The notes under the pieces were generated by a model. That model was not told where the DNA came from. It searched no databases and was given only the letters and a program-made list of their open reading frames with translations. From Artemia franciscana (lineage: Eukaryota > Arthropoda > Branchiopoda > Anostraca > Artemiidae): 64,000 nucleotides of DNA. The stretch is from the NCBI RefSeq assembly GCF_032884065.1, contig NW_027063379.1, positions 496,001-560,000 of the forward strand. The letters are read 5' to 3'. Positions 43,899-55,180 of this stretch are shown here, one piece after another; positions within the stretch are counted from its first letter, which is position 1, and every line of letters begins with the position of its first letter. A program made the translations under genes and the position numbers.

Positions 43899-44228
43899 CT
43901 AAAGCGTAATATAAATTTCTGATGTAAAATCAAAGGTCATTACTGACGTCTCTAACCGTTTTCGTTGGAGTATATCCTCAGCCATTTTCGATTTATATTT
44001 CTCCCATAACTCTGTAGGAGCTGAAGGAGAGGACGTTGTTAATATGATTCCAAACAATGCATGAATTTCACTTGGAGTTGACGTTTCGCACGCGTCATTG
44101 ATGCAATTATCCCAGTGTTGATCATTCTCCAATAAATTCAGAGCTCTTTGTCGCACGTTAGATTCCAAAAAATAAACACGTTGTCCATTCTGTAAATGTA
44201 CCGCTAAGTGAAAGGTTGTCTGCTCCAA
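43899..44228 (-). pseudogene. Helitron 1: region between Rep and helicase
   Basis: About 109 residues including N-G-Q-R-V-Y-F, A-L-N-L-L and the P-S-E-I-H-A-L-F-G-I-I-L-T-T stretch, all typical of the Helitron protein before its helicase domain. It is closely similar to 54238-54534. Rep-domain text further upstream is missing. Confidence 0.75.
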
Positions 44229-44270
44229 TTACAATCACTAAGCGATCTAAGTTTCCTTTTTTTATCGAGG

Positions 44271-44316
44271 AATAAAATTCTTGAATACTAATGATAAGAC
44301 AGTTAATGACATAACA
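44271..44316 (-). repeat. 46-bp inverted repeat flanking the Helitron helicase fragment, right
   Basis: Partner of 42632-42677, lying beyond the Helitron coding text. Confidence 0.75.
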
Positions 44317-44754
44317 AGGTTTGAAAAATTTAGAAATAAAGTTCAGAAAAAAGTGTGTTCTAATTAACAATTTTATGTGATAATTTGTCACCTTTATTTG
44401 TATATCATTTATAAATTTATGGACTAGTAATAATGTGATAATTAATGATACAGAATGGTTATATATAATTTTATATATTTTTTTTAGACAATTTTATTCA
44501 TTGCATCTTTTCTGGCTGAAATATCCATTTGGTTTCAGGCTGTATATTTCCAGCGCGAGACTCTCAGATTGGAGCAAGACGCACTCATGTTGTATTTGTT
44601 TTCAATTGTTCTCTTGTTTTCAACTGTTCTCATGTTTTCCATGACAGGAAATGACAAGAAATTGTCAGCGTAAGTTTGATCTCCAATTTATTCTGAACTT
44701 TTATAGACTATTTGATTCATCACTATTATTCTTTCTTTTTATTTACGAGCATTA
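44317..44754. other. Spacer
   Basis: AT-rich. A GCGTAAGT donor-like word occurs at 44667-44674, but no supported exon precedes it. Confidence 0.3.
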
Positions 44755-44983
44755 GGGACTTCGCCTGATCCTCAATTCATTCATTTCCAAAAGGGCAAAT
44801 GATCTTGCTGAATATCTCATCATCAAGCATGTGTGATTGCTTGGAACCGATGATCCAGTAAAATCCGAAGAGGGCTCTCTAGAATTGAAATTAGGAGCTC
44901 TTTGGTATCCAAAAAGTTTGCACTGTAGTAAATTCGCTCCTCGTTTCATTTGGAGGTGTAAAACTGTAATTGTCAACTAAAGA
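44755..44983 (+). pseudogene. Possible coding fragment, unrecognised
   Basis: Plus-strand frames across this stretch read as protein-like text in two pieces. The second (from about 44793, broken by one TGA) includes G-T-D-D-P-V-K-S-E-E and L-G-A-L-W-Y-P-K, then R-F-I-W-R-C-K-T. The composition is more protein-like than its surroundings. The family is unknown. Confidence 0.25.
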
Positions 44984-46965
44984 TGGTTAGTTACTATCAA
45001 TTGAAATTTCTGAGATAACCAATCCATATAAAAAGATCTATGAAGAATCTATGTAGTTCACTTAGCCAATTTCATATAGCTCTTGGTAAAACCTTGTGAG
45101 TATGGAGTGACTAGGGGAATAGTAACTAGAACGGAAAATATCGGATCTTTTTAGCAACTAATAGAGAAATATAATTGGCTTTTTATGCCTATTCTAAATA
45201 TATACAATGCATTAAGTTCAAAGTTACGCATCAACAGCTACGCTTCGATTAAAATGTTTCTGATTTTTATAAAAGAGGGGAAACCCCCTAAAAGTATCAA
45301 TAAATGATAATGAAAATCACACCGTTAGATTCAGCCTGTCAAACTAAACTTTGTAGGGAACTTTCAAGCTCCTACAGTCAAAAATAATAAGTTTTATAAA
45401 AAAAAATTCTCGCAAAGAAATGTGTCGTGGCAATAAAAAGGATTTTTTTATGCTTTTAAGTCGATTTACTATTTCATAACTGTCGATTGATAACAACTTT
45501 TTCAGTTTTGGTGCAAAATCATAGTTTAGCTCCCCAAAACTGTAGAAAAGCATACTTTCCCATTTCGTACTCTTATGGTCACTTATAAAAACAGCACTAC
45601 AACTTTTAATTCCAATTAGTTTGTCCCGGCATTCTAGGACCATTGTTTCTATACACTCACCCCTGGGAAAAACAACCCTGCCTCCGAAATTATTCCACAT
45701 TTTTTTTTTTTTTTTGCAAAATCGTTGTTAAAAAGGAGTATCCAAAAATTTTCAAAAACCGCGTGTAGTATGAAGTTGAAACTATTAGCATTTAATGAGC
45801 TATTCTGGGGAAGGCTCATTTCATTGAATCCTGACTAGGTATTCTTGATTGAAAAGTACAGATTTGAAGTAGTCTATTTTTCAATCTTGATAAACATAGT
45901 GAAAAGTGTTACTAAGTAGAATTTAATGAGTTATTCTGGGGAAGGCTTATTTCTGGTTAAAAGAACTCTTTTGGTTCTGGAAGGAACTGGTTAAACGCGT
46001 TTGGATAGGGGGGGGGGTTATCTCCACTTGTAAAAGAATTTAGATAACACCTCTTAATTCAAAGTAAACTAGTGAAACACATGTATGTCGATGATTCTTC
46101 TTTTTTTTACTAAATAAATCGAACACTCCCTCGAAACGGGGAAAATTGTAGAAAACTATCACCACAAATTATATTATATATCGTATGTATATATTGAATT
46201 AATTATATTTTATACTGTATTTATACATTATGTATTATTTCAGATTTTTAAATTGAGTCGAGGGAGCTTGGGGGCCCCTAATATTTAGTAGTCATGATGT
46301 GTTCCGAGCTTTCCATTCGGGTATAAACTCGTATCAGCTACTTTAACCCTCAGGCTCGAAGTCTTGATCATTCAATTGTTACGTGCTTTAGAAGTATGCA
46401 TAGGTAGATCCATGATTAGGTACCTGTTGATGGTGTTTTTTTCTTCTTCTAAGAGTTTGATTCCTGTGCGAAAAAGGATTAGGTAATGTGCACATAATAT
46501 CTTCTATACATAATAAACATCTTCAACACATAATAATAATAATAATGTCCTTGAGGTGCAGCCGCATACGGTCACTAGTTGCATTTATCGGGGACTTTAT
46601 GTTTTAGTATTGAATTATGCTCATGTTGTGTAAAACTTAAGCTGCTCTTTGCCTCCGATTGAGGAAAATTTTAACATCGTAAGTGCTAATTAAGCCCTGG
46701 CACTGTTTGGGTATTTTCATGGAGACAGCGCTTTTGTTTCATGGGTATGTTCCGGATAGAACATGGGCACGAAATAGCAGGTCATTATCTTCTTATTGTT
46801 TCAAAAATGTCCCTTATAGGTGAATTCATTGAAACTTAAAAGTTAAGACAATTAAAGCTTGTAGATTTTTACTGTTGGTTTGTTATTATTTATTTATAAA
46901 AAAAAATGTTTCGTTCGTAATCAAACATAAAAGAAAAGTGTGTTCTTTACTTTTTCTTTTTTCAG
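44984..46965. other. Non-coding stretch
   Basis: No supported gene. A word around attctggggaaggct recurs at about 45802 and 45931, and there is a G-run near 46010. A minus-strand frame of 118 codons at 45344-45700 has no recognisable similarity. Confidence 0.4.
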
Positions 46966-47152
46966 GCACGTTTGTCATTTCCACATCCTAACTTTTGTCT
47001 GCATTTTTATTGCTATTGTTTACTGTTGCGAACAGAAATTGAACAGGGAGGGAAGTATTGCCTTCAAACAACAAAGTGCATATTGGCTTGGACGTTTCAT
47101 GGTTATGGCCCTCAGTTGCAACATCTTTTTGGTTATGGCTCACCAACAAATG
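46966..47152 (+). CDS. Candidate cellular exon 1 (Gly/Tyr/Pro-rich)
   Basis: A strong acceptor (pyrimidine tract ending ttcttttttcag) precedes 46966 and a donor GGTAACT follows at 47153. The frame from 46966 is open throughout and ends in H-G-Y-G-P-Q, then F-G-Y-G-S-P-T-N, leaving one base. That base joins the two bases at the start of the next candidate exon to give Asp, so phases agree. The family is not identified; low-complexity Gly/Tyr/Pro text is common in RNA-binding and secretory-coat proteins. Confidence 0.45.
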
Positions 47153-48913
47153 GTAACTACATTAATGAATTTGTCTTTAAGGTTACTCTAGAATTTCTTT
47201 TTTTAAGACGAGTAGAACTAAAGCTCAAAAATAATTTGAGTTCATAAAGTTGAAGGTTTACCGACTAGTAGACTTTTTTATCTTGCTAAAAATCTCTTGG
47301 GAACAAAAGATTGTGTCACATAATTGTCAGGGACCTGAAAGTTTGGATTCATTTGTTTATTCTTTGTTTGGTCAAAAAAAAAAAAATAACACAGATGCGG
47401 AAAGACAGACTTGAAAGCTACAGATCTCTGTCAAGATTTTTGCGGAGCGAATCGGGCACGCAATTCAGGGTGAATTTAAGCCCAAAAAGGGGGTAAGGTT
47501 AAGTTGGGATATTTTAGGGAAGAGTTTTTCTCCTGTTTTCTCAAAAAATTTCCCTGTTGTATTGCTGTCAAAAATTCTATTTTTATTCATATTCTCCTGA
47601 TGGGCTCTTTTCAAACTGCAATATATCCTGAATGATATCCTAAATAGAGCAACCAACAATTCAGTACATGAATGCATAACTTGCAGACTAAGAAGGTCAA
47701 GATTACAGCCCAAATATCATGATTCATGCATTTTGTAAAAGAAAAGATGCCTAGCTTGAAACGCGAACCTTTTAAAAACTAAACAAGTTTATAACTTAAA
47801 GAACTTTATAGTCTCTCTTCGATAAACCAGGCGAAAATTTAATACCTCTTAAAAGTATCTGGAAACATTAGCGGAAATTCCGCTTATGGAATATCAAATT
47901 GGGATTTTTCTCATCTTTATCTTCAATAACCCTCGATTTTAACGTTTGTAATATTTCATTCGAGTGTTTCTATGAAAAGTACACAGAAAGACATGAAACT
48001 CGTCTTTAAGCAAAAATAAACGTGCACTCTAAAATTATTTCTAAAATTGGCATTGCAGAAGTGGCATACAAGGGTGTCCTGAGCCTCTTTTCAGAGTTCG
48101 GCAGGGGGTGAACTACGTGGACTTTTCCGAATTGTTACCTGGTTTCTGCCGATTATTCTGCACAAACTAGCAATTTTACAAAACTTCTTCCAAAATTTTC
48201 CCTTAGGTGAAAATCTTACCGACTACCAAAACATTGGGAAGGGGGTTGTGCCCTCAACTCCCCTCGGGACATCCTGAGGCATAACATTAACACCAAGGTT
48301 TTCTATAAATAAAACTGTTGACCGTCTCCCGGTTTTTTTATGATTGTTCACTCTATTAAAACTACTTCCCACTCAATCAGTAAAAACGCCTGTAAATTGT
48401 TGAAATCCTGGTAAAGCGTCCGTATTTCCGTTTGTTTTATAAGCAACTTTTATTCAAATTTTAAACAAGTACAAATTCTTCAAAACAATAAACTTTGAGT
48501 GCGTAAAGTTTGGCAACTTCAAGACTACCAAGCAGGAAGGTTGTCGTACTAGAGTTGGAATTGTACCAGTCCTGACTTATTTCTTGGTTTTTACGAAGTA
48601 AATAAATCGATTCATAGTTATAGTACCCGCAATGCTGAAAATAGTCACTGGATACAGAAGTGGAACTAGAGCAGGGTTCTATTTCAGATACTTATTTCCT
48701 AAGGTTTGGAATCCTCTTCAAGAGTGCGTTCGGGTGGTTTATTTAAGAGAAAAATGAAAAATTTTATTTTGGGTCTTGGTTAATAAATGTTTTGTCTTTT
48801 TTTTTATTTTTGCATATTCTTGTTGTATTTTAATGATTAGAAATTGGTCATATTTTAATTGTTTTATTTCTTTTCTTTTCTTTTTTTTCTTCGTTTGTTA
48901 AGTCTTTGTTCAG
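47153..48913. other. Probable intron
   Basis: Non-coding DNA between two phase-compatible candidate exons, with GT at the left and AG at the right edge. Short frames inside it are unsupported. Confidence 0.4.
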
Positions 48914-49016
48914 ATTATAATGCTTTTCCAAGCTATCCAATAATGGCTGATTATCCTCCTACTTCTGGAAGACCTGTTCCTATTTATCCGCCTGGTGCAC
49001 CCGATCCGGTGTCAGG
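48914..49016 (+). CDS. Candidate cellular exon 2 (Pro/Tyr-rich)
   Basis: Acceptor ttgttcag before 48914; donor GGTATCT at 49016. In the phase set by exon 1 it reads Y-N-A-F-P-S-Y-P, then D-Y-P-P-T-S-G and P-I-Y-P-P-G-A-P-D-P, a proline/tyrosine-rich linker. Agreement of both splice sites, phase and composition supports a real gene. The next exon is not certain. Confidence 0.45.
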
Positions 49017-49186
49017 GTATCTTATATCTCTATAGGATATATCCATTTTTTGCAAAAAGGTATAACGAAAGTCAGGAGGATTGATGTGTTTTTTTTTTTT
49101 ATTATTATTATTTTGCATCGCTTTTTAATGTGACTATACCATAAGAAATTTTGCAGTGCCATGAAAATTTGGTGAAATAAAATTGT

Positions 49187-49205
49187 ATCTATCTATCTAT
49201 CTATC
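49187..49205. repeat. (TATC)n microsatellite
   Basis: Four to five TATC units, just left of the DIRS element. Confidence 0.85.
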
Positions 49206-49280
49206 CATATATGTAGCCCAGAATAAAGTGCTTAATTTCTAAAATCCACAAGTCCGACTCTAGCCATTTTGGTTGATAGT

Positions 49281-49370
49281 GTTTAATTCTACTCCAAAAG
49301 GAGCGCCTTAGCTTCGCCTCGAGTTAAACTGAGATAGACGCGTACAATCGCCTCAATTGACCAAAACCAA
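49281..49370 (+). repeat. DIRS left inverted terminal repeat
   Basis: The text around gtttaattctactccaaaag, then cttcgcctcgagttaaactg, pairs with 53378-53438. The following cgcgtacaatcgcctcaatt piece pairs with the right end near 53600-53630. Confidence 0.8.
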
Positions 49371-49416
49371 AACCAGTTGACGTTCGCATTCGCATTGATA
49401 CAGACCAAATTAAATA

Positions 49417-50560
49417 ATGAATGACAGTGAAATAGTGATTGGATTGTTGGATAGTTTAGCTGATGAAGATTATGAACGTGGAAGGCGATATAAAACTCAT
49501 TCGCGTCGCAGAATAATCTCAAGTGAGCGTGATAGTGATCATAGAACAAATAATGGCTCTCGGAGCCCAGAGTTTCAAACTCATGCTCGATATGGCTCTT
49601 GGAGCCCTGAATTTAGTTCTAGGAACGACAAATCTAGCTCTCGGAGCCCACAAATAGGTTCTAGAACCATAAGAATTGGCTAGGTGAGCCCCACAAAAAT
49701 CCATGACAGAAAGCGAAGGCTTCTCCAGAGAAGCAAAAAGGTAAAAGATTAAAAGAAAAATGGTCAAATGACTCTCTATTCAAAAAGATTTCTGAAGAAC
49801 GTTCTGGTAACAAAGAGGGTCCCAAGATCCATAAAAAACTTGCCAAATTTGCAAATAGAGCTTTATCCGAGCCTTTGGAAATAGAGAAGCTAAAAGATTT
49901 ATTTGAGTGCCACCCTAGGCCTCCGAATACCAATAAAATTGTTGTTCCCAAGGTGAACAGTGAAATTTGGGCTACTCTCTCAGAACGTGCTAATCAGAGG
50001 GACACTAAGGCACTTCAAGTACAGCGGATAATTGTTCACTCAATCTTTTGTGTTTTAGAGGCAGTAAATGATATTCTTGAGCTCGAAAATGAGCATATCA
50101 AAGAAAAGGTTGTTAAAAACCAAACAGGTGCAGTTCACATGCTTGGCCTCACCAATTATGATTTAAGTCTAAAAAGACGCCATGCGATGAAATTTGAGGT
50201 GAGCCCAGATCCCATGGTAGCATCCGCTTTATGCGCTCCCGAAGTCAAAGTCAGGGAGTTTCTTTTTGGCAAGGATGTTGCCAAAACAACGCCCAAAGCC
50301 AAATCGGTGACGGATTTGAAAAAATCATTTGGAAGAGCAAAACGTGCAAGGAGGGGCCTACCGTTATCGCCGTTGGCAGAACGAGGCTCCCCGTCCATTT
50401 TATCGCAAAAAGCAGCACCAGGACCGTCAGGAGAGGCCGAAATTCCTGAACTTTCAGAAAAGGGATCGCAAATAGCTAGTATGTACCATTTAACATACCA
50501 TGGCCTTGTTTTTATGATTTTGTTGATAATTTCAATAAGCAGTCAAAACATTTGGTTGAT
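49417..50560 (+). pseudogene. DIRS gag-like protein
   Basis: The ATG at 49417 starts an Arg/Ser-rich N-terminus with repeated S-R-S-P-E-F-like phrases, stopped by TAG at 49681. Coding resumes in another frame by about 49745 and includes the F-E-C-H-P-R-P-P-N stretch, V-P-K-V-N-S-E-I-W and a helical core, typical of DIRS Gag. It merges into the RT N-terminus near 50560. Its role is structural, binding element RNA. A second frameshift and the early stop make it a pseudogene. Confidence 0.7.
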
Positions 50561-52080
50561 AATTTTTAAAGCAGGAAGAGTTAGTCAGTTTATCTCAAAA
50601 TGGCAGTCAATAGCAAGTGATTTAGATATTTTGAATATAGTGGCTTCAGGCTATAAGATTGAATTCGAGAAAAGACCATTAAAAGCTTTGGTAACAAAAA
50701 ACCAAAGTTTTACGTCTGAAGAAATGCAGGCTATATGAAAAGAAGTTGATATATTGTTGCATAAAGGAGTTATTATTAAAGTACCCGAGTTCAGAATAAA
50801 AGAAATACGTTGTGTTTCTCCTGTTTTTACGGTCCCAAAGAAAGATAGGTCTTCTCGGTTTATTCTGAATCTTAAAAAAACTAAACGAAAGCATTAAATA
50901 TTACCATTTTAAAATGGAAAGTGTTCAGTCTGCAGTTCTTTTAATGACAAAAAATTGTTATATGGCCCCTGTTGACCTTGTCGATTTTATTATTCATGCC
51001 CTGTTGATTTTGATGATCAAATGTGGCTTTGTTTTGAAGTATATTGCTGTTATGCTTTCACATGTATGCCAAACGGCTTATCATTGCCCCAAGGGTTCTT
51101 ATGAAACTTATGAAACCCGTTTCCTCCCTTCTTCGACGAAAAGGTTATTTTTCAATTGTTTATCTAGACGATACTCCTCTTCTGGGAAGGTCATTTCTAG
51201 AATGTCAAAACAATGTCTATGAAACAGTGAAATTACAGCCAGCGCTGGGGTTTGTAATTCACCCGGGGAAGTCAGTTCTCATTTCAAGTCAAAGAATCGA
51301 ATTTCTGGGTTTTTTGCTAGATTTGCGATTAATGCGTATTTCCCTGCCGGAAAGAAAAATTAAAAAGGTTCTAGATTTAGTTTCAAAAATTCTTCGTCAA
51401 GAATTGACTACGATTAAAAATTTGGCCGAAACTCTAGGTGTTTTTGTTTCAACCTTCCCAGCAGTGGAATTAGGGCCTCTATATTATTGGAAAGCGGAAT
51501 CGTTGAAAACTCAAGCACTAAAGCACGCGAAGGGTGATTTTGCGGCTAGGCTAACTTTAACATCCGATGTAATTTCGGAATTGCATTGGTGGTTGAATAT
51601 TTCCAATCATGCTTCTAAAGCAATTGAGCCTAGGTCAATTGACAAATATTTGTGTAGTGATGCATCCAAATTAGGCTGGGCACTCGTGGATGAATATTCC
51701 ATGAGAACAGCCACAGGTGAATGGTCCTCAAAAGAGAAGGGATTTGACATCAATGTTTTAGAAACGAAGGCCGTTTATCTGGGATTAAAGTGTTTTGCTC
51801 AGGATATTAAGGGCATTCATGTCTGGCTGCGTTCAGATAATATAACCACAATAGCTTATATAAATAAAATGGGAGGAACAAAATCTGAATTTTGTAATTA
51901 TTTCCCAAATAGGATCTGGCAACTAGTATTGCAAGGTAATCAGGGTGGATATCTGCAGAGCATGTGCCAAGAGTTGCTAATATCGCGCATAAAGCATCTC
52001 GAAAATTTGATAATGAAAAAGAATGAAAATTGGATTATAGAATATTCATTATTTTGAATTCGTTGGTATGTCAGTCGATA
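50560..52080 (+). pseudogene. DIRS reverse transcriptase and RNase H
   Basis: RT N-terminal text (G-R-V-S-Q-F, then P-V-F-T-V-P-K-K-D) is cut by TGA at 50736-50738 and a shift near 50880. Part of the palm is missing around 50990. The catalytic box V-Y-L-D-D (about 51160) and the thumb follow in the long frame 51044-52057. RNase H has its acidic residues in C-S-D-A-S (about 51655), L-E-T-K-A (about 51760) and R-S-D-N (about 51833). DIRS RT copies the element RNA into a circular intermediate. Confidence 0.85.
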
Positions 52081-52480
52081 GATATTGATCTGTTTGCAAC
52101 TAGATTAAATTTTCAGATTAAACCATTTTTTTCTTGGAAACCAGATCCAGAATATTTTTTCGTAGATACATTTGCAATGAGTTGGGAGCTACATTTCTTT
52201 TATGCTTTCCCCCCATTTAGCTTACTTCTGAGGACCCTTCAGAAGGTAGAGACAGATCAGGCAACTGGTATTTTGATTTTCCCAAACTGGACCACACATG
52301 TTTGGTATCCCTTACTATTAAAGCTCTTAATAGGAAGTCCTATGCTTTTACCGAAAGATACTTTTACTCTGTCTCTTCCACAGAAACCGACCTTACATCA
52401 TCCATTGTTCAAAACGTTACGCCTAGCGGCTTGTGCCGTCTCCGGCAAGGGCTTCACCACTAAGGATATTCTCCTTCCAA
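52030..52480 (+). pseudogene. DIRS methylase-like domain (DMT)
   Basis: Text from D-L-F-A-T-R-L-N through S-W-K-P-D-P-E and Y-A-F-P-P-F-S matches the conserved domain after RNase H in DIRS elements, usually described as related to DNA adenine methylases. It overlaps the preceding frame by about 28 bases in a different frame. Its function in DIRS is uncertain in the literature. Confidence 0.7.
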
Positions 52481-53345
52481 AGTCGATATTATCATGGATG
52501 GATGGCGGGATTCAACTAAGCGCCAGTACAGGGTTTACATTGAAAAATGGATCGACCTTTGTGGAAGAAACACAATCCAGGCCTTAGAGGCAACTGTTCC
52601 GGAGATTTTGACCAAGCAATTCATGAGAGGTGTCTTTAATAGAAGGCCTAGTCTACCCAAGATTTCTAGTATTTAGGATGTAAAATGTGTATTCGATCTA
52701 TTTAGATTGCCAGCTTGGAATATCGAAAATCTTAAATTAAAGACAAAAACACAAAAATTAGCGGTTTTATTGATTATATCGGCTGGTGAAAGAGTTCAGT
52801 TGTTGGCCAGTTTGTCACCTAATAATATGATACATAATGACGACGGAAGTTTTGATTTTCAAATTAATGTGTTATTAAAAACAACGAAACCGGGCAACCA
52901 CAAATAAGTAGTTAAATTTTGACCTTTTCAAGAGTCGTCCCTTTGTACGGGAACGCACCTAGCTAGGTATATTAGAATGACGTCATACCTGAATAGAGAC
53001 GACGCACTTTTTCTTACATATCGTAAGCCTTATACCGCTCCGTCTAAGTCATCTATTTCTAGATGGATAAAAGAAGTGTTATTTCTTGCAGATATAGATA
53101 CCAGTGTTTATGGTGCTCATAGAGCACGGTCTGCCTCAATGTCCCACCTTAAAGCAAGAGGAGTTGATGTGGACCAAATGCCAAAATGTTTGCTAGGTTC
53201 TATAATAAACCAATTGAAAGTGGAAAACAGTTATATGTCTTTTGAAGTTACTCATCGCATTCTGTTATATTTGAATAATCTTACTACAAATGAATTTTTG
53301 TACAGCAGCCTCATTTTATTGAATTGGGCCATTATTGGTCACTAG
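52480..53345 (+). pseudogene. DIRS tyrosine recombinase
   Basis: An N-terminal helical domain (W-R-D-S-T-K-R-Q-Y, about 52500) is followed, after frame changes, by the catalytic domain. Arg lies in A-G-E-R-V-Q-L-L (about 52790), the H-x-x-R box in G-A-H-R-A-R-S (about 53115), and a candidate Tyr nucleophile in E-N-S-Y (about 53230). DIRS elements use this enzyme instead of an integrase, so they leave no target duplication. Stops at 52673 and 52905 break it. Confidence 0.8.
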
Positions 53346-53377
53346 TGTAGGCTTGGCTCATGCTGAACTTTAAAATC

Positions 53378-53438
53378 TCAGTTTTACTCGAGGCGAAGCT
53401 AAGGCACTCCTTTTGGAGTAGAATTGATATATTAAACG
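53378..53438 (-). repeat. DIRS right inverted terminal repeat
   Basis: Reverse complement of the left end, with a small insertion near 53424. Confidence 0.8.
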
Positions 53439-53718
53439 AAAACTTACCAAGTATGAAGTTTGATTGTAATTCTACTCCAAAGAAGGAGCGCCAGCGTAGT
53501 TGAGAGTTCAACTGCCCTCCCGATTTCCCTTCCCGTTGAACTCTCAGCGTTTTACCATGAGCTTAACCACCGCATACTACAACGACTTTAAAATACTGGT
53601 TTTGGTCAATTGAGAGGATTGCACGCGTCAATCTCACTTGAACTCTCAGCTACGCTGGCACTCCTTCTTTGGAGTAGTATTACAATCAAACTTCAAACTT
53701 GGTAAGTTTTCGTTTAAT
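53431..53718. repeat. Large palindrome at the DIRS right end
   Basis: Arms of about 83 bp (53431-53513 and 53636-53718) pair with few mismatches. The loop contains inverted pieces of the left end. This is consistent with the internal complementary region of DIRS, or a nested foldback. Confidence 0.75.
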
Positions 53719-53746
53719 TTATCAAATTTGCAATCTCAACTTTTAG

Positions 53747-53946
53747 GTGAATGAAGAACCTTTGACAAATTTTATGCAAGGTGTCCAAGATGGACATTTT
53801 TTTAAATGTCCAATTTATTTCATATATGGATTCATCAGCTTTTTATCAACTGAATATGTATTGGCACTTTTTCTTTGCCCATTAAAAGAAGCATGTTATC
53901 CATTGCAATTCTTTCCTTATGGGTTCCCCGAATTATTGTATGGATG
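53747..53946 (+). CDS. Candidate cellular exon 3
   Basis: Acceptor caacttttag, then GTG; a perfect donor GTAAGT follows at 53947. The frame beginning with that GTG is open throughout and ends F-F-P-Y-G-F-P-E-L-L-Y-G, similar in composition to exons 1 and 2. It does not join in phase to exon 2 at its best donor; a weaker donor at GTGTCA (about 49010) would fit. Confidence is therefore lower. The Helitron border lies 33 bp to the right. Confidence 0.35.
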
Positions 53947-54237
53947 GTAAGTTGTTATGAAAGTAATTTATTTTTAAATACTAGATATTTCTAAATATTT
54001 TTAATACATATATATTAAATATAGTATTGAAAATCTATGCAAATTTTTATTTTCTCTCATTAAGTATTTTAATATAAGTATCTCCATGCATAAAAAACTT
54101 CCTCGTTTTTTTTTACAGAAGTTTGACAAGTGTGACAACGTCATTGCATTACTAAAGTATATAAAAATGACGTCACTAACAAATAGTTTTCTCTAAATTA
54201 AGGACCTTAACGAATTTTCTCAAACTTTTGACAATAA

Positions 54238-54600
54238 CTAAAGCGTAATATACATTTCTGATGTAAAATCAAAGGTCATATCTGACGTCTCTAACCGTTT
54301 TCGGTGGAGTATATCCTCGGCCATTTCCGATTTATATTTATCCCATAACTCTGTAGGAGTTGAAGGAGAGAACGTTGTTAATATGATTCCAAACAATGCA
54401 TGAATTTGACTTGGAGTTGACGTTTCGCAAGCGTCATTGATGCAGTTATCCCAGTGTTGGTCATTCTCCAATAAATTCAGAGCTTGACATGCACTACGGT
54501 AAGTGTCATGTATAGTACCGTTTACAGTTCTCAAATAATCGGAACAACAGCTGGACTTCGTTCATGTATCGGAAATGAAAGAATTCGCCAAACAGCTTCA
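54238..54600 (-). pseudogene. Helitron 2: pre-helicase region
   Basis: Close copy of 43899-44228 (E-N-D-Q-H-W-D-N-C, then I-H-A-L-F-G-I-I-L-T-T). The N-G-Q-R-V-Y-F segment is replaced near 54490-54530 by other text, and a stop separates it from the Rep part. Confidence 0.7.
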
Positions 54601-54664
54601 TTACTGCTAATGTATCTAATGTAATATGATATTGTACGATTTCATCGATATCACTGATTTCGGA

Positions 54665-55180
54665 CTACAAGCCAAAAACTGCCATGTCACTGCCTTTGGT
54701 GACGTATTTACATATGTATTTGATTGCCTTTACGGAGTTACAGTATTCAACGCCTATGTGTGCATTAAATGTTTTCGACAATAAAGGTGAATATGGAACA
54801 ACCCATTGATTATCTACTTCGATGATGGTACCGTTATGCTTATTTATTATGGCTGTTATACCACCATCTTCAGTAGATCTTCTTCTATATTGTGGGTAAC
54901 CATCATTGCCAGTAATTGTGTTGGGTACTAAAAGTCGAGGATATTGTTTTGTGCACCTTCCTTTGGCCATGCATGGTGATTTTTCATTCAGTTCACCGCA
55001 AGGTCCATGTATCACATTTTTTAAAACAATATCATATAACCCTTTATCGACATTTTCATCAAGAATTTCAGCGGAAATAACATCGTTAATTTCACTAGAA
55101 GTAATTTTATCAAGTAGCCAGACTGAAATATGTGCGTGTGGCAATCCTCGTTTTTGCCATTCCACTGAGTATTATCAGTG
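54665..55180 (-). pseudogene. Helitron 2: Rep (HUH nuclease) domain
   Basis: The frame 55165-54665 starts with E-W-Q-K-R-G-L-P-H-A-H, in which the two His form the HUH metal site. It ends with A-I-K-Y-I-C-K-Y-V-T-K-G, carrying both Tyr of the Y2 nucleophile motif. C-M-A-K-G-R-C-T-K and P-R-L, typical of Helitron Rep, lie between. The enzyme nicks DNA for rolling-circle-like transposition. The domain is intact across these motifs although the element is broken elsewhere. Confidence 0.85.

Larger units (their letters stand above)
49281..53718 (+). mobile_element. DIRS retroelement, degraded
   Basis: Coding blocks in the DIRS order (gag, RT-RNase H-methylase-like, tyrosine recombinase) between inverted ends. 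The left end (49281-49370) is matched in inverted orientation by 53378-53438 and, in its inner part, by text near 53600-53630. A large palindrome closes the right end. Every ORF has stops or shifts, and the middle of RT is deleted. The element lies between candidate exons 2 and 3, probably in an intron. Confidence 0.85.
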
